From Callipepla californica brunnescens (Eukaryota > Chordata > Aves > Galliformes > Odontophoridae), in NCBI GenBank assembly GCA_023055505.1, contig JALIRH010000004.1, positions 31,129,502 to 31,193,501 on the forward strand: DNA of 64,000 nt. The letters are read 5' to 3'. A model generated the notes under the pieces. The model had not been told where the DNA came from and searched no databases. It worked only from the letters and a program-made list of their open reading frames with translations. This document shows, piece after piece, positions 50,358-64,000 of the stretch; within the stretch, counting starts at the first letter, position 1, and every line of letters starts with the position of its first letter. Position numbers and translations under genes: made by a program.

Positions 50358-52149
50358 TTATCACCTTAGGGCTGCAGGCAGTGTGTCTCCAGGAGAGCTA
50401 TGCATACTGATTGCCACCTGAGTTTATAGTTCATAGATATGGTCATGTGCTGTGTCCTGTTACATATTGTGAGTGAAAGCTGAACTGCTCACATGTAAAC
50501 TGCAGACTTAGACCCTTCTGCCTGTGCCTAAACATTTATGATTACTTGCCCTCTGATATTCTGAGCATCCTGGAAATGTTATGTGATCTAGTCTTATGAT
50601 AAATAAAGCAGTAACTATTGTTTAGCTGAAAAAAAACCAAAACAAAAACCAACAACCCACAATTCAAATCCATGTAATTGTATTTTAAATAAGCCATGGG
50701 TAATAACTCATAAGAACAAAGAGTGGCCTCACTTCCTGGTTTAGTTTAGAATGATTCCTGCCACAGGCTGCCCTTGAAAATTGTTCATGTGAACAGATTT
50801 TCTCTTCAGGGAGGAACTGCCATCACTGCTCTGCAAGTTTCAGACCTCCACCATCATACACTTTTTGCAGTTTTCTGTCATACTAAAGTACAGTCATAGT
50901 AGTTGGTTCCTCAGCAGACCTAAGACTGGGCAGGCCAAAAACCCTGAGTCTGTTCATATTCAGTGGTGTTTTTGAGGCAATGCAAGCAGTAGCATCAAGT
51001 GTGACATGCCATTGCTTTAGCTGCCTGGTACCCAGGGTAACAGTCTGCTATCCTGCTGCACCACTTAGTTCAAGGGGCCTTGGTTTTATATTAGTGGAAG
51101 AGAAGCCGTCAAGAAGAGGTTAGAAAAGATAGAATATTAATAAATAATAAAAGAATGAGAGCTGCAAGTGTTTGACCTATCCCTGCTGAGGTGATATTAG
51201 TCTGAAATGGAAGTGAAATGTTAAACTCTTCCCCACCCAGAGGTCTAGAAATGATTCTGATGTCTGTCAGTAAAAGATAAGGATCAGACCAACAATATAT
51301 TAGCGGATCTAATAGGGAATAAAGCATAAACAACTCAAGAACAATAGTTACTGCATGCCATCCAGAAATAAGATGTACTTACTTGACAAAGCACATCCTG
51401 CTTATGCCTGCTGCTTCAGGGCATGCCAAAGGGGCTTGTTCTGTCAGAGAGGAAAGGCACCAGGAGACTAAAGAAGGCTCAGATTACAGTGGGATTGCAT
51501 CTATGCCCTCACATGGAAGGGTGGAAGAAAGGCTGAAGGCACTGGATTTGCTCTGTAGAGACTTGCCATTCTATGCAAATTCTGATTGCAAACTGTCCAT
51601 CCTTCATGTTTTACTCTAAGAACACTTAATGGGATCCGCAAAGGATTTTAGGCATCAGTCTGCTACTTCCAGCTCATGAATGGATCTTCAGAACCTGTAT
51701 TGTACTGTTATATAGCCCTCCATGTACTCTATGTTCTTCCCCATTAGATTTCCCATGTACATATTAGCAACTAAGGTAAGAGCTGTCCCTCCTGTATAAT
51801 TCTTATCCTCTGATCTCAGGTGAATCAAACAGCTGAACACAGTGCTGCATGAATTCTTGTGCAAAATGGAGAGTAGAAGGGCAGATAAGGGAAATCTCGT
51901 AGCCTGAAGGTTATGGCATTTTTCACAGTGAAGCAGAATTATTTCTGTGCAGTGATTATTCCATATTTCAAATCCAGTGGAAAAATTTTGTCAGAAGAGA
52001 CTGAAATGGAAACCCACCTAAGATTCCCTGATCATATCCTGAACCATGGGATTTTTGCTTCCTATCCTTTCTGCTCTACAATCTGACAGAGGAAGGATTT
52101 GAATGTATAGCTCTGACATTCAAGTAAGCACATTAATCACTGGACTGTC

Positions 52150-52172
52150 TTTTTTTTTTTTTTTTTTTTTTT
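52150..52172. repeat. Homopolymer T23
   Basis: The longest homopolymer in the window, 23 T. No CR1 or other element is recognisable directly beside it. Confidence 0.95.
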
Positions 52173-52939
52173 GAAGTTAGGCTGACTTCTTATCGCTTTT
52201 CTGATGTGTTGGAAGTGTACAAGTGGGGATTTGCACTCGACAAACCTCCTTTCCTTCCTTCTACCCTGACAGAAAAGGATTAAGCATGTCTCTATTCCCA
52301 GCTGAGTTAGGAACACGGCACATTTGACAGATTGCTCCTTTGAAGTCGATGCTAAATAGAGGCCTGTCTGCAATATTCAGATTGCTTTACAAAGGAAAGA
52401 ACTCTTACAAAAACATCCAGAGAAACAGTGATTTTTGCTAAAATGCTCTGCATTGGCCTTTTGTGCATCAGGATCAAGATGGCAATGTTTGCTACCGTAA
52501 AGCCAGTGAAAATCAACCACTTTTAAATGTATTAGTTTTAGCCTTAGCTGCTCTTTGTGCCAGTGTGCGAAAAAGGGATTAATTCTCAAAGACTTATATT
52601 TGAATTTTAATAAAATTTAGGAGAATGGATATACTTAATCTCAGCTAAAATCTCAACATTGTTTTCTAATACAGATGCTGAAGTAATTGTGATTTCCAGT
52701 CACCGTTCACAACTGGTAACATTTCCAGGGGAAACAGGAAGGCGGCTGGGCTGGCATTTGTTCTTTTAGACAATTCTTTGGTGGGAGACAGATAAGGGAG
52801 ACCGTCATGAGAGATAAAGCTTCCAGCTCCTAATCCCTCTGCCAAAATGGCTCTATTAGTTACTACAGAGCAAATGTTATCATTTTCTTCGGTCAATCTA
52901 AAGATTAGCTTACTGGTTTAGTTATGATGATACAACATA

Positions 52940-52966
52940 GAATATATATATGTATATTAATATAGG
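52940..52966. repeat. AT-rich dinucleotide tract
   Basis: Alternating TA steps with one G interruption. Confidence 0.8.
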
Positions 52967-54722
52967 GAGAGTGTCTCATATTTACAAGAAAAATCTGGAA
53001 GAGCCAATGGTTTCTCCCAGGAAAATAAGTAAAACAGGATTAAGGAATGTTAGAATAATTAAAATTGTTTTTCTAGATCAGGCAAATGTTACATGAAAAA
53101 TCCTTCCTCAAAAAGCAGGCTTTAGATAGACCTCCAACTTTTGACTTCAAGCTTGTATGATTATACATATAACTGCATGTATATGTGCAACACCAGTTCA
53201 AAGATGTGCTTGAATACATACATGGCTTATAGGCTGTATTTATGGCAACAGGACACGGGGCCATGAAACTTTCCTCATTCCCAAAGGGATTGAAATGCTT
53301 CTTGTCACCATTGAAGTTTTCCCTAATTTATTTCTCCGTGTGTCACAAATGATCTCCTGAATATAAATGTGAGACTGGTAGCCCTAATTCTCACAGGGCC
53401 AGTAATGGCACAGGAAAACAAATGAGTTTGTAGTTCTTTGTGCTTTTGGCATTCTAGGGACTCCCTCAGTCCGTAATATGTTACCACAGCTTCATGGCAT
53501 ATTCATATGTCTGTTCCCACAGAGACATATGTAAGGGAAGCACCCTAAAATGTAGGACTGGGACAAATCAAGATAATTTCCCTATTGCAGCCATATTTTT
53601 CAGCGTGGTTCACAAGTGAACCTGAGATGGGTACAAATGTACCTGACACAGACTGCTCGCTCCTGTGACTTCTCTGCTAGGCACAGGAGGTGGAAATGCT
53701 GAGCTGTGCCTGTATCAAGCTCCAAAATGCAACACGTAACAAACTCATAGCTAGTCAGTAACATCTGAGTAAAATTCAGTCATTCCTGTACTGGCAGAAA
53801 GGGAATTCTGTGATCTGTTATGGTAAAATGGCTTCATTTTCACACCTGAGCAGAGAACAACAAATATTTTGGAGTTGTCTTCTACCTCTACTCTCTATGA
53901 TGCCATATTTTCTAAGGTGACCTGTTTGATGCCAACCTGTACTCCACAGTGTGATTTATAGATTATCCCAAAATAGATCCCCTGCCTGAATGCATGAGTT
54001 CTCCCTGGATATAATGTGTCCCACTGAAAATGATTCTCTGTACTTGAAAGTCAGGGGAAGGGGCTGAGTGAGAAGAAATTGCTGCAAAACATGAACATGC
54101 TGGAAAGCTGAACATGGTCTGCCCAAGTGTGTGCATATAAGAACAGCTGTATAAATATGCATATGTGGTAAAAATCTTCCCTCCCATTTATAGCAGTGGG
54201 AATTTGACTACAAGAATCAGAAAGGCTAGAATACCATCCAAAGCACAGCAGAAATCACAAATTAATTTTTACTAGAGTAAACACTGAAATGGAAATGTAA
54301 AAAATTATTTTTCTTAACAGGGAATAAAACAGCACTTCTATTTCAAAAGAACACAATTAAAAAAGATCTATTTTAATCTGACTTTGTCTTGTTACTATCA
54401 ACAGCAGAAGCGAAAAATGGGTACTATAGTGATGAAGAAGTAGGTTGCTGAAGTTACTGGGCAGTTAGTGCTCCAGCACATCCAACATTAAGACCAATTA
54501 AGATCCAGCATTCTCCTCTTAAGATAAAAAGATTTGATATAGTGCTGTAGTGTAACAGGTACCTTTCCTGTTATCTTTAGATCACAAACAGATGCAGATT
54601 ATAAGAAGCTTTTTAAAAAACCTGTCCACAGTCTGGTGAGAGGCTGGTTGTCAATGGTTTCTGGGCCAGTTTGGCCCAGTTCCATGACTAATGGGGTGGG
54701 GGTACCCACGGACCCATGCCCT

Positions 54723-54748
54723 GGGGGATAGGGAAGGGGGAAAAGGGG
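54723..54748 (+). other. G-quadruplex motif in a purine tract
   Basis: Four G runs (5, 3, 5, 4) with loops of 3, 2 and 4 bases lie inside a purine-only stretch at about 54723-54753. The isolated GC-rich patch that contains it (54640-54770) is otherwise unassigned. Confidence 0.5.
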
Positions 54749-55650
54749 AAATAGGTAGGGAGATGAGCCTAAAAACAAAACAGCTGCAACAAGCTAAGGG
54801 AGAAAAACTACTAAATGTAATAGCAGAATGTGAATTAACACAGTATCATACAATATCATTGGAATTGAAGCTAATAAATCAAATAAAATTAGAGAGAGGG
54901 AGTGTCCAAAACTGAAGGCCTTACTCTGATGCTGAATGCAAGACATCTAGGGAGCACATACCACGGATATGAGCAGTAAAAGAAGGGATGCCTCATGACT
55001 TGCAAACAGTTATATCTTTCCCTCTAAGCGGAAAACAGAAATGGAACACTAAAAGTCTTCTGGAATATGTAGTTCTTCTTTTTTTCTGAGAACCAGGTAC
55101 CCGGAAATATTGACAGTCCACGGAACTGAAGCATTAACTCTTTAACTCCCAGTGCACCACATGATGTTATGATGTGGAATACCAATAACAAAAAATCATA
55201 AAACCATGACACTGGTACAGTGCACTGATAATAGGATGTGACTCTCCTCTGCTTCTTTCCTGTAATGCACTAAGTTTTAAGTCAAATAGCCTCAGGATGT
55301 CATGCCCATGTCTAGGCGGTCTAGACTAATTTTCATTCCTGCAATCATCAGCCTGATAATGGCTGAAGCCTTGTTGACCTTGGGGCAGCATGTGCTGTTG
55401 TTACCAGTGATGTACAAGTTCTATGGAAGAAGTGAGCAGTTATTTTTCCAGCATTATCTGCCTGCCACATACCTTCAAAAGGCAAGCATTAAAAAAAGGA
55501 GATTGGCAAAAGCTGAATTTATTACCTTGATTTTATATTAGTTGGTTCTTGGCAGTGCTGAAAGGCAAATCAAACACAAACAGAGGTTTGTTCTATAAGC
55601 TGTTTAGGTTCATTTGCAGTGCTTGTGAATACAAAATTAAAACACTAAGC

Positions 55651-55872
55651 GGGTGTCACCTTCTTGAGCTCCAGCAGCTCGGTGACATTACCACTGCCGT
55701 GGGCAGCCTGCTCCATGCCCACCACCCTCTGGTGAAGAACCTTTCCCTGATATCCAACCTGACCCTCCCCTGACACAGCTCCATGCCATTCCCTAGATTT
55801 TATGACTGCCTCCAGAGGAAGGAGGTCTCCGTTTGCTCCTCCAGTCCCCTCATGAGGAAGCTATAGGCTGCA
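55651..55872 (-). mobile_element. CR1 LINE fragment, minus strand, both ends lost
   Basis: On plus, GTGGGCAGCCTGCTCCATGC, GGTGAAGAACCTTTCCCTGA and TATCCAACCTGACCCTCCCC are the reverse complement of the CR1 ORF2 tail. The 3' UTR and octamer end are missing, so this is an internal remnant, more diverged than the 43-kb copy. Confidence 0.75.
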
Positions 55873-58800
55873 GTTTGTCATTTGGTTTTTAATTTAAAAA
55901 GGTCTTTTATAAAAATCTTGAAGAAGGCTGTGAATAGCTCATTACTGCTGATAAAACTCATTGATATTTCGGAAGGAAATCTCTTAAGTAAGGAAGGATC
56001 CTGTAATTTTTGTTTCTGAATTAGGCTGTAGAATACTGCAGGGTGGTACAAAACCAAAAATTGGAATAATTGTACTAGCTGAAGAAAGCAGATTGTTGGT
56101 TCAGTTAAAGAGCTGAATGATAAGTGAGTGTAGGTATATGGTTATACCCTGGAAATTCTTGATCCGATCTGATCACTTTGGAGTGGGAGAAAGAATGGTG
56201 AGATGCCTTGGAGGTTCTTGGAGGCACTGCTCTGGGATAACTGAGTCAGCTGTGCTGCTGGTGTGTGAGGAGCCAAACAGAAAGCCATAGCTTGTCTTCT
56301 GTGCTGACATAGCAAACCAAAGAGGCAGTTAAGGAAAAAAAATTGTTTCAGGATTGCCTGTTTGAAAGATGCTTAAAAGCAAACATTGTGGTGGCACCAA
56401 AACACAGACATCTGGGAGTAGGCAGTTAGAAATTGCCTGTGAGATCTCTGACAAGTAGATCAGAAGTACTTTTCAACGAGACTTTGTGAGCTGTCCTTTG
56501 AATCCAGGGCACCTCTGAAAGTATCTATTAGTTTTTGGGAAAAAAATAAAAATCAATCAATAGGTAGAAACTCCTTTGATTACACAAATAAAATACTGCT
56601 TGGTCATGCCTCAGAAGCAGTTTCCTAAACTTTTCAAAGTCTTTCAAAAGTGAAATGAAGGGAAATATTGCTTTTTAATGCTAAATTTCAAAAGGAAATA
56701 TCAAAGAGAGAGAAGTGATTCTGTTGCCTTAATAGAGATGCAATCATCATAATACAGAACTCTGAATGTCAAGCTTAAGTGCCTCAAATATCAGTATTGA
56801 GGGTTTTCTCCGGAGATCATACGCAGTTATATTAACTAAAAAGAGTAAAGTACTGTTTCTGAAAGATGTTGAATTTCTTCATCTCCCTTTGAACTCAGAG
56901 AGAAAGATAGGGGTGTCCAGTGCAGAAGAAATTAGAAAGTTATTGGTTAATGGCATTCATCATCTTACTTCCTAAAATTCAGTCTCCTTTGGGTTTCCTT
57001 TTGTCTTGCATCATTTTTAGATTAAAGCTTAGGGAAAAGGGTAGAATATTAAAATGCCATCCAATTTATAATTGGTTACTAAAGTCAATTCACAGATGAC
57101 CTTGAAAAAGAATTAATCCAGCAAGCTTATAAAATAGGATGACCCAGTCATTCTGATTAACATCAGAGCAGGTGATGGAACAGTGATGGGGTGGGGGTGA
57201 AATAAGTCAGAGGAGATTAAAACATCCAGTGCTTTGAAGTATTTGTATAGAAACTTCCTCCCCTTGCATCCTGACAAAAATCTACTATTTTCAGTCAACA
57301 GTATAAATCTGTTACAAATTCAGCATCTACTCATTCTCTTACTATCTGTAAAGCAGACAATTTAAAATTCTGTCAAAAGATTGTCAGATGGATTTTCCAT
57401 AAAAGCAGCAGACACTTTTTAGTAAAAATATAAACCCAAATGATGAACGTTCAAGATTTGAGAATTTGTGTCTTATTTTCTTGCCTTTTAAAGGGAAATT
57501 TGTAAAGTCAGTTGAGACAGGGAGATTAGCTGTGAGCAGCAGCAGGCAGTGGAAAGGTGCTGAGTGAAATTTTTTCTTCAGCATTGTTACTGTAGCTGAC
57601 AATTGGATGTCCTGAACTGGTTAATATTGTCTTTAAAAATTTGAACTTTTGACTTTCGTATTTGGAATTATTTCTGTTTGTTTTGTTTTTAAAACAAACT
57701 ACTACAGATTTTTAGAAGTTCTGTGCATGAGTATATGGAAGCCATTGACCATCATTTGCATTTTTCTACTATCCAGAGTATTAAAAGTTTAATTGGAGGG
57801 AGAGGCGACAGAAAAATCTAAAACCCATTTTATAGGACAAAACAAAGTCTTCAGACTACAACATGCTCAAATGTCTGTTAAAAAAAAAAGTGGAGATTCA
57901 GATGTTTCACTGGTAAGCTTTATCAGATACTTAAAAAAATCTTATATTGGGTGACTGTAAGTAAAATTTTGAAATAAACAAGAAAAACATCAGCTACATG
58001 AAAGGGTTTTCTGTGCTTTCATGTATTTGTCAGGAGACTTCAGAAGGGAAGCACCACAAACTGCAAGTCCTACAGTTCCTTACAAGGAGTTCCATAGGGA
58101 AGACAATCCAAAGGCAAGAAGATAAATATATTTGAACCTATACGAGCTGAAAAAGAAGGGAAACCCCTTCTAATTTCCACTATTGAAGTTTACCTTCGAT
58201 GCTAAAGTCTGTAATTTTCCTATCAGAGGTAAACTATGTAGTACTATTTAACAATAAAATAAATGAACACAAAGCACTAGGCTTACACTTTGTTTTAAAT
58301 GAACACTATACTAAAGGTACGATTTCTTGCTACAGGTAAGAGGAGTGATGAGTGACTGCCATGTTACTCAGTGTATTCCTGGAGACTTCCTGAGGAAACA
58401 CGTAGAATTCAAGCAGAATAGACAACTGCCTTGCATAAGTTAACACTGCCACAGATCAGAAATGGTACACCCACACTAATGAATGTTAACCTATTTTTAA
58501 TCCATCATAGACAGACGAAGTGCATATAGAGGCAGGAGAGAGGGAGATACACAATAGAGCTGCGGATGAAACACCAGCACAGAAAGTAATCTGTAGGTGA
58601 TAGCACCTCCACCAAGCAAGCAGGTTTATATGTGAAAGAGCTGCAAGTATGTACATATTGGTGTCTGAGCACCAGATTTTGGACCTGAGATATTGTCACA
58701 TTCACTTAAACTGTGTATCTAAACTTGTCTCTAATTAATGGGAATCTTTATTAAAGCTTAAAGTGACAGAGCTAAATAGCTGAGTGTCATAATTGTGTGA

Positions 58801-59380
58801 TTTTCTCATCTGTGAGTATTAATGTCTATTTGATTACAGCAATGCTTATGGTCATTACCAAATTTTGCTTCAGCTTGGCTCTTTGCAGTTTTATTGATCC
58901 TACACGAATTAGACCAAATATGAAAAGATATTATTTAGTACTAGATTTGACAATACCTTGTTTTCTGTAGCCGATAAATAAATGAGTAATTCTGCCTTCA
59001 GATTTTGCAGTATCTGCAGTTTATTCTATATTTTTAGCAAACATAGTAATCCTATTCTTTGATACTGGGCCATATTGTTTTGCTCTTTGTCAGTTGATGG
59101 TATTTTCATTTTATTTTAGCGGTGGTTTTAAATTTAGAAAGTATACAAAATTGGACATATTTTTTCAAAACAGTATCTCAAAATCAGGTGGATAGTCAAA
59201 ATGTTACAAACTAGTCACTCTCTGTTCTTCAAAATCAAATCATTTTTAAGTTCTTATTTTCTTCAGATACAAATATCACATTTAGAACCCACATTTCTGT
59301 AGCACACAAGCTATTTATTATTTATTACTTTGCTTATATTTCACGTGAATCCATTATTTAATATAGGTAGAGATGCATCA

Positions 59381-59418
59381 CATACATAAAGCTTATTTTA
59401 TCATACATAAAGCTTATT
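59381..59418. repeat. 17-bp direct repeat, two copies
   Basis: CATACATAAAGCTTATT occurs at 59381-59397 and again at 59402-59418, identical, four bases apart. Probably a local replication-slippage duplication. Confidence 0.85.
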
Positions 59419-59440
59419 AATCACATCTCATCCCACAAAA

Positions 59441-59466
59441 TTTTTTTTTTAAGAAAAAAAAAAAAA
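59441..59466. repeat. Adjacent T10 and A13 runs (potential hairpin)
   Basis: T10 at 59441-59450, the spacer AAG, then A13 at 59454-59466. A perfect short inverted pair. Confidence 0.9.
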
Positions 59467-62400
59467 GCTAATTTGGGAACATAAAGACTGCTGAAGCAGT
59501 TCGCCTAGTATCCTGTTTGCAGCCACAGGCAATACGGAATGCTTCAAAGAGGCCAAGAAAGACCCTTGAATTAAACACCAATGAATCTACTGTATAGATT
59601 TCTGCGTGGCTACAAGGGAAGTTAATGTCTTCAGGCATTATTGCCTTCGATATTAGAGAGTTTTCTTTTCTCCTTAGACATTTAGATGACCCCAGAACAA
59701 TTTAACACAAAATTTACATAACATCTTACTTCACATTGGTGCTGGAGATCACTAGGCTTAGGGGACAACAGAACAGTTACTGCTATTTCTAAGTTTCTTA
59801 CTCCTACTGGAAAACAGAACAGAAAAAGCGAGTCTAGGATTTAACTGTGTCATTGCCTGTAGCATTAAGAAATTTTGCTAAACTCCAATTCATCATGCTC
59901 TAGTGATACAGCTGCAGGATAAAGCTCTGCTTCATCCCACTGGTATATTTTTCTTTCTTCTCATGCTTGACAAGCTTAGAAACAAGCATTAAAGCAGAAT
60001 TTCAGAAGAATCAGTTTAGCTGTTCTGAGGGATCAGACATTAAAAAAAAATGCTTGAGATGTCTAAAGAAAAAGTTTAAGAGTTGCTGCTCTAAGGGGGA
60101 GCTTAAAAATCAGCATGTGCAACTGAAACTCACAGAAAGGTTTGTGAAGGTCCATTCAGATCAGGAAAACACAGCAGTTTCTATTCCGTGTGCCATTATT
60201 CTATACAAGAAATTGGTTATTTGAGTTTTTGACCCAGAGAGTCATCCTGAATCTCTACAGTGAGTGTCTTTGCTAGCTTATAGTCTCAGGAAACCTGTTC
60301 TAGTTCATTCTGACATACTCTTTCAATTCTGAGTCACTGATAGTTCACTCAGTACAGCAACAGTGCTAAGGAGCAGATAAATGTGTCAGAAATTATGAAG
60401 CATTGGTTATTAATGACTAACTATGATTTTACCACATGTACATTACCATATTAGACTTCGTTAATCTTTTCTCTTTAAGAATCTGGACCTCAGCCATTGC
60501 TTATATTTCAGCCCCTTTCCCCCTCAAGCTCAGCAGAATCCCACAGAGCTTGTGCAGCCATCAAGAGTTGAGTATTTGCAGCAATTTCTGGGTCTCAGCC
60601 TCAGCCTTCTGCACACTGCTGCCCTTTGTTCACAAATATCTTCTCTTTGGTTCTGAAGTACGGTTGGGCTGTACTGCAAGTTCAGTGTACTGCTTAGAGA
60701 TGCTTTGCCAAGGCTTGCACATAATTTTCCCTTCATTGTTTCTGGTGTCACTGAATAATTCACCCTGGTTCCTTAATTTCTTAGTTGTGGATGAGCCTCT
60801 TGGTGAACAAGAAAATGTATTACCACCTAGGGGCCTGATCTCACAAGGTGAAGAATGCTCTCATTTCTCAAGAAGTCACGACTCTGACAAAAGCTGAGAT
60901 ACTGCTAGAGATTAGTAGACAGTTCTGTGTTACTCGGTAGGCAGCTACTATCCTAAATTTAAAAAGTTTTTGGAACTGCATCAGTACCTCACATACCCCT
61001 AATGGAGGCTTTCATTTTCTTGGTAGGGGGTCAGTGCCCTTAACCTTCTCCTGAAATCCAAGTCCCAAGAGGGAGTTCCTTTTCAGCTCTTACTTGAAAT
61101 AACTTTCAGTATTTTACTGAATAAATGTTTAATGTAATGCACAAATTTAGCAGTCAGTTTCCAATGCAATGCATTTTCTGATAAACTTCAGAATGTTCCG
61201 CTTTGTGTCTTTACCCAGCTCTTGGAAATTGTCTTTCTTGACTTTTGAGTACTGCAGGAAAGGTAATTCAGCTTCAGCTGGTGAAACACTTTCTTACTTT
61301 TTGCTTAAATGACAGCCTGAAGGCCATTTTCTTAAATGGCCGCTGTGATTCTCTACAAGAATAAATATGATGGTGAGTTCCCTCTTGAGAGGAAGCAGAG
61401 CCCCCCTGTTTCCCATCCCCTGACTGACACTGACTTGGGAGCACAGGAATTATGATGGCACTGTTTTAGGTTGAAGTAGAATCGACATGTTTTTGAAGTG
61501 CATCTCCCAGACTGAGCACTTGAAGTGATATAAGCAAAGGCTCCGTTGTATTTTAACTTCCTGCAAAGATCTTAAGGACCATAATTTGTATTAAAATAGT
61601 GTGAGAACAGAGCCAGGTATATAACATTTCAAGTTTTCTCTCCGAATAGTTCTGATGCACTTCTTGTAGGTTATCTAGATTCAGTCCTGTTTACGATGAT
61701 CAGTAGAATATGTGGGTACATGCACTGACTAGTCTTTTAAAAGGTCTTGTTAACACTTGCTCATCTGATAGATTTTCTGAATATGGGATTATGAGAACAT
61801 TGCTGCTCTTGTTTGCCCTGACAAAAGGTCAGAGATCACATTACATTAAATGTTCATGCTATGGAAGAAGCAGTTAAGGGAATACTTTCATTTTTGCTCC
61901 GTAGGTGCAATGAATTAACATTGTTTTGTGATTAAAATTTCAAATTCCTTTGTTATGCTTTGCTATACTAATAACCACAAGAACATCTAGAAAAGCACTC
62001 ATTGTTCAAAGTGCTTATTTAATTTCAGTGGACTGAAATGTTTGTAATGACTGCTCACTTATTCTGTGAATAGACTACATATAGATCTAAAGAAAATTAA
62101 CAAGGGAGAAGCACAGTATTCACAACCTGACACTGAGCAAGGCTGAGCACATCCTCCTCTCTGCTGATTTTAGGCACAAGATATCTGAAAAACAACATAA
62201 GGAATAAAGTCATCCTTGCTTTATTTCCACCTTTTGCACAAAATATCTTTGAAATCTTGGGCAGATAACCAAAACTCAGCCTAGTGATGTACCAAACAAT
62301 ATTGGCACAGGTTGGGCAAAGACACTTTTGCAGGATTAAGAACTGAAAGTGGGCTTTCAAGTTATCAGCTGATGAAAATCTTTGTTGCATGGGACTGGCG

Positions 62401-64000
62401 AAGTGATGATTCCAATCCAGAGAGGCCTGGAGCTAGAATCTGAGCTCCCAATAATTTCCTCCCAGCCCTCAAATTATTCAAATTGTTCCAGTAGAAATGG
62501 AAAGTAGGAGAAGCCAAGGAACAAAACATTAAACTTTCAAACACACACAGAATGTATTTGCCTGGAAGTGTAAATAACAATGACATCAGTACTTGATCTA
62601 CTAAGGTCCTTCAGAACTGAACAATATGGCTATGGCATCAAGAGTATCAGCTATCAATGTGTGCCACCACTTCCATTTTCTGATTGCAAATGAATATTTC
62701 CAGTACTGTTGTTATTTCAAATCTCTTTTCAGTTTCAGGTATTACTTTTCCAAGCTCAGATATATTCTTAATTAAAATCCAGTAAAGAAAGCTTGAAGGG
62801 TAGCCTATGACAAAGACTCAGAACAAATTATAAAGGCTTCAGTAATTTAGCACTGACATTTTTTTTCCAGTAGGTTTACTTTAAGGGACTGATCAGCTGT
62901 TGAAGACAGAAAAGCGTAGATTAAACATTTAAGTCTTAAAAACTGAATATCGCACAGCTTTGTAGGAGAATTAACTGAGCTTTACGGACTGTAAGTTGAG
63001 CCAAATTAGCTTCAAAGTTAGTCACCCTTGTAGACTAGTCCCTGCTCCTGACAGGATTTTACCAGATGCCTTGTAATTGCAGCAGCAAGGTACCATGTCA
63101 ATAAATATGTCAATAAAAATGTTACGCCCTAACATTTAGATGGCTTTACCATTTCAGTCTTCAAGTCAAATCCAACCTGTTTTACTGTTAATCTCCGCTG
63201 CAAAGATCTGTGAGACATCAGCTGAGGAGCACTTCATTTACGTTTGCTCTTAGAGCTTGTCCTGTTGGGAGTGCCAAATACCATCATCTTCCAAGGAAAC
63301 CCAGAAGAACTGAAGCACTTTGCAACCTCCAGGATTGGATCATATACTGAGTCATCAGCTTTGCAGCCATGGAGCGCCTTACTTTGCTAAGGGAACAAGC
63401 TTCAAGAAGAAACAACTCTGCCAGAATCAGCATTTTAGCCTGGACAGTTTTGAAATACCAGCAGTCAGGGGCCAAACTCTTGAGGCACCAAGCCCTCCTG
63501 CTGCTTAACCTGGCTGGCAGTTAGAGCTGCTCAGCACTTGCCAACTTAGGGTCAGCAGCTGCCACTGCCTTCAAGGACAGTAGCTTTAAATGGTTGTTGA
63601 AACAAATAAAGGTCCCCAGTCTTTGCATCTCCACCCAATTAGAATGCAGTACTTTTGCCTATGAGCAGGTCAGTTGTGATTTTTCTCAGCCTTGGTTTGG
63701 CTGCCCTTGAAAACCTGCCAATAAAGAAGAAAAAAGGAAAAAGTTCTTGCCAATGGTGCAGTGATAAATGGAAGGAGAATGTGGGAAGCATGTTATTTGT
63801 GTTTAAAGGGAAAATAAGAGATACCTTCTTGCTGAGTAGGTTAACAATAATGCATGTAATTCAGTCATAGTTTCAGAAATCGTACCACACAAAATCCTGC
63901 AATGCTGAGGTAAGATATCAGTAGTAATAAGATAAGAATCTTGATGAAGTATATAAGAAAGGTAAACTTTTTCCTTGCTGTCTTCCTCTTTCCAGTTAAT

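Larger units (their letters stand above)
50358..55650. other. Gene desert, AT-rich
   Basis: Contains T23, an AT dinucleotide tract and the isolated 54.6-54.8-kb GC-rich patch. No coding or RNA gene recognised. Confidence 0.5.
55873..64000. other. Gene desert to the window end
   Basis: AT-rich sequence with two small repeats near 59.4 kb. The longest frame (60436-60897, 153 codons, ATG start) has no recognisable domain, and about one frame of that length is expected by chance here. Confidence 0.5.

Noticed and set aside
60436..60897. 153-codon ATG open frame in the distal desert
   Set aside because: No domain, signal or splice context recognised. With the stop frequency of this AT-rich DNA, about one frame this long is expected by chance in six frames of 64 kb.

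Overview
This window is vertebrate nuclear DNA, almost certainly from a bird. It is mostly AT-rich and gene-poor. It carries many fragments of CR1 non-LTR retrotransposons with the avian 3' end (a tail built on the ATTCTATGA octamer), and it holds two intronless receptor genes, each inside a sharp CpG-rich island. There are no bacterial, plasmid, CRISPR or phage features.

Layout. Positions 1-25 kb are AT-rich intergenic sequence with several CR1 fragments, simple repeats, and two plus-strand pieces (251-376 and 4760-4882) that look like the last coding exons of an unidentified gene. By known amniote synteny (FOXA1, TTC6, SSTR1, CLEC14A) that gene could be TTC6, but I do not recognise the protein. 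From about 25.5 to 26.9 kb the plus strand is strikingly G-rich and C-poor. It ends in a G-quadruplex motif and a strong splice-acceptor-like site just before the SSTR1 CpG island. SSTR1 (somatostatin receptor 1, 392 aa) is read on the plus strand at 27148-28326, with a polyadenylation signal at 29089. Between 29 and 41 kb lie intergenic sequence, a very old CR1-type LINE relic (about 36.85-37.53 kb), one good minus-strand exon candidate (38047-38247) and a young CR1 fragment.

CLEC14A (340 aa, endothelial C-type lectin family receptor) is read on the minus strand at 41522-42544, convergent with SSTR1. This copy goes straight from the sushi-like region to the stalk, with no EGF-like domain, and has a very short cytoplasmic tail compared with the mammalian protein. 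From 43 to 64 kb the sequence is gene desert with three further CR1 fragments and simple repeats.

The two recognised genes do not form a pathway: SSTR1 is a Gi-coupled peptide hormone receptor and CLEC14A is an endothelial adhesion receptor. Their adjacency is conserved synteny. The main points for a second look are the shortened CLEC14A, the G-skewed block and possible 5'-UTR intron upstream of SSTR1, the old LINE relics, and the orphan exon candidates.
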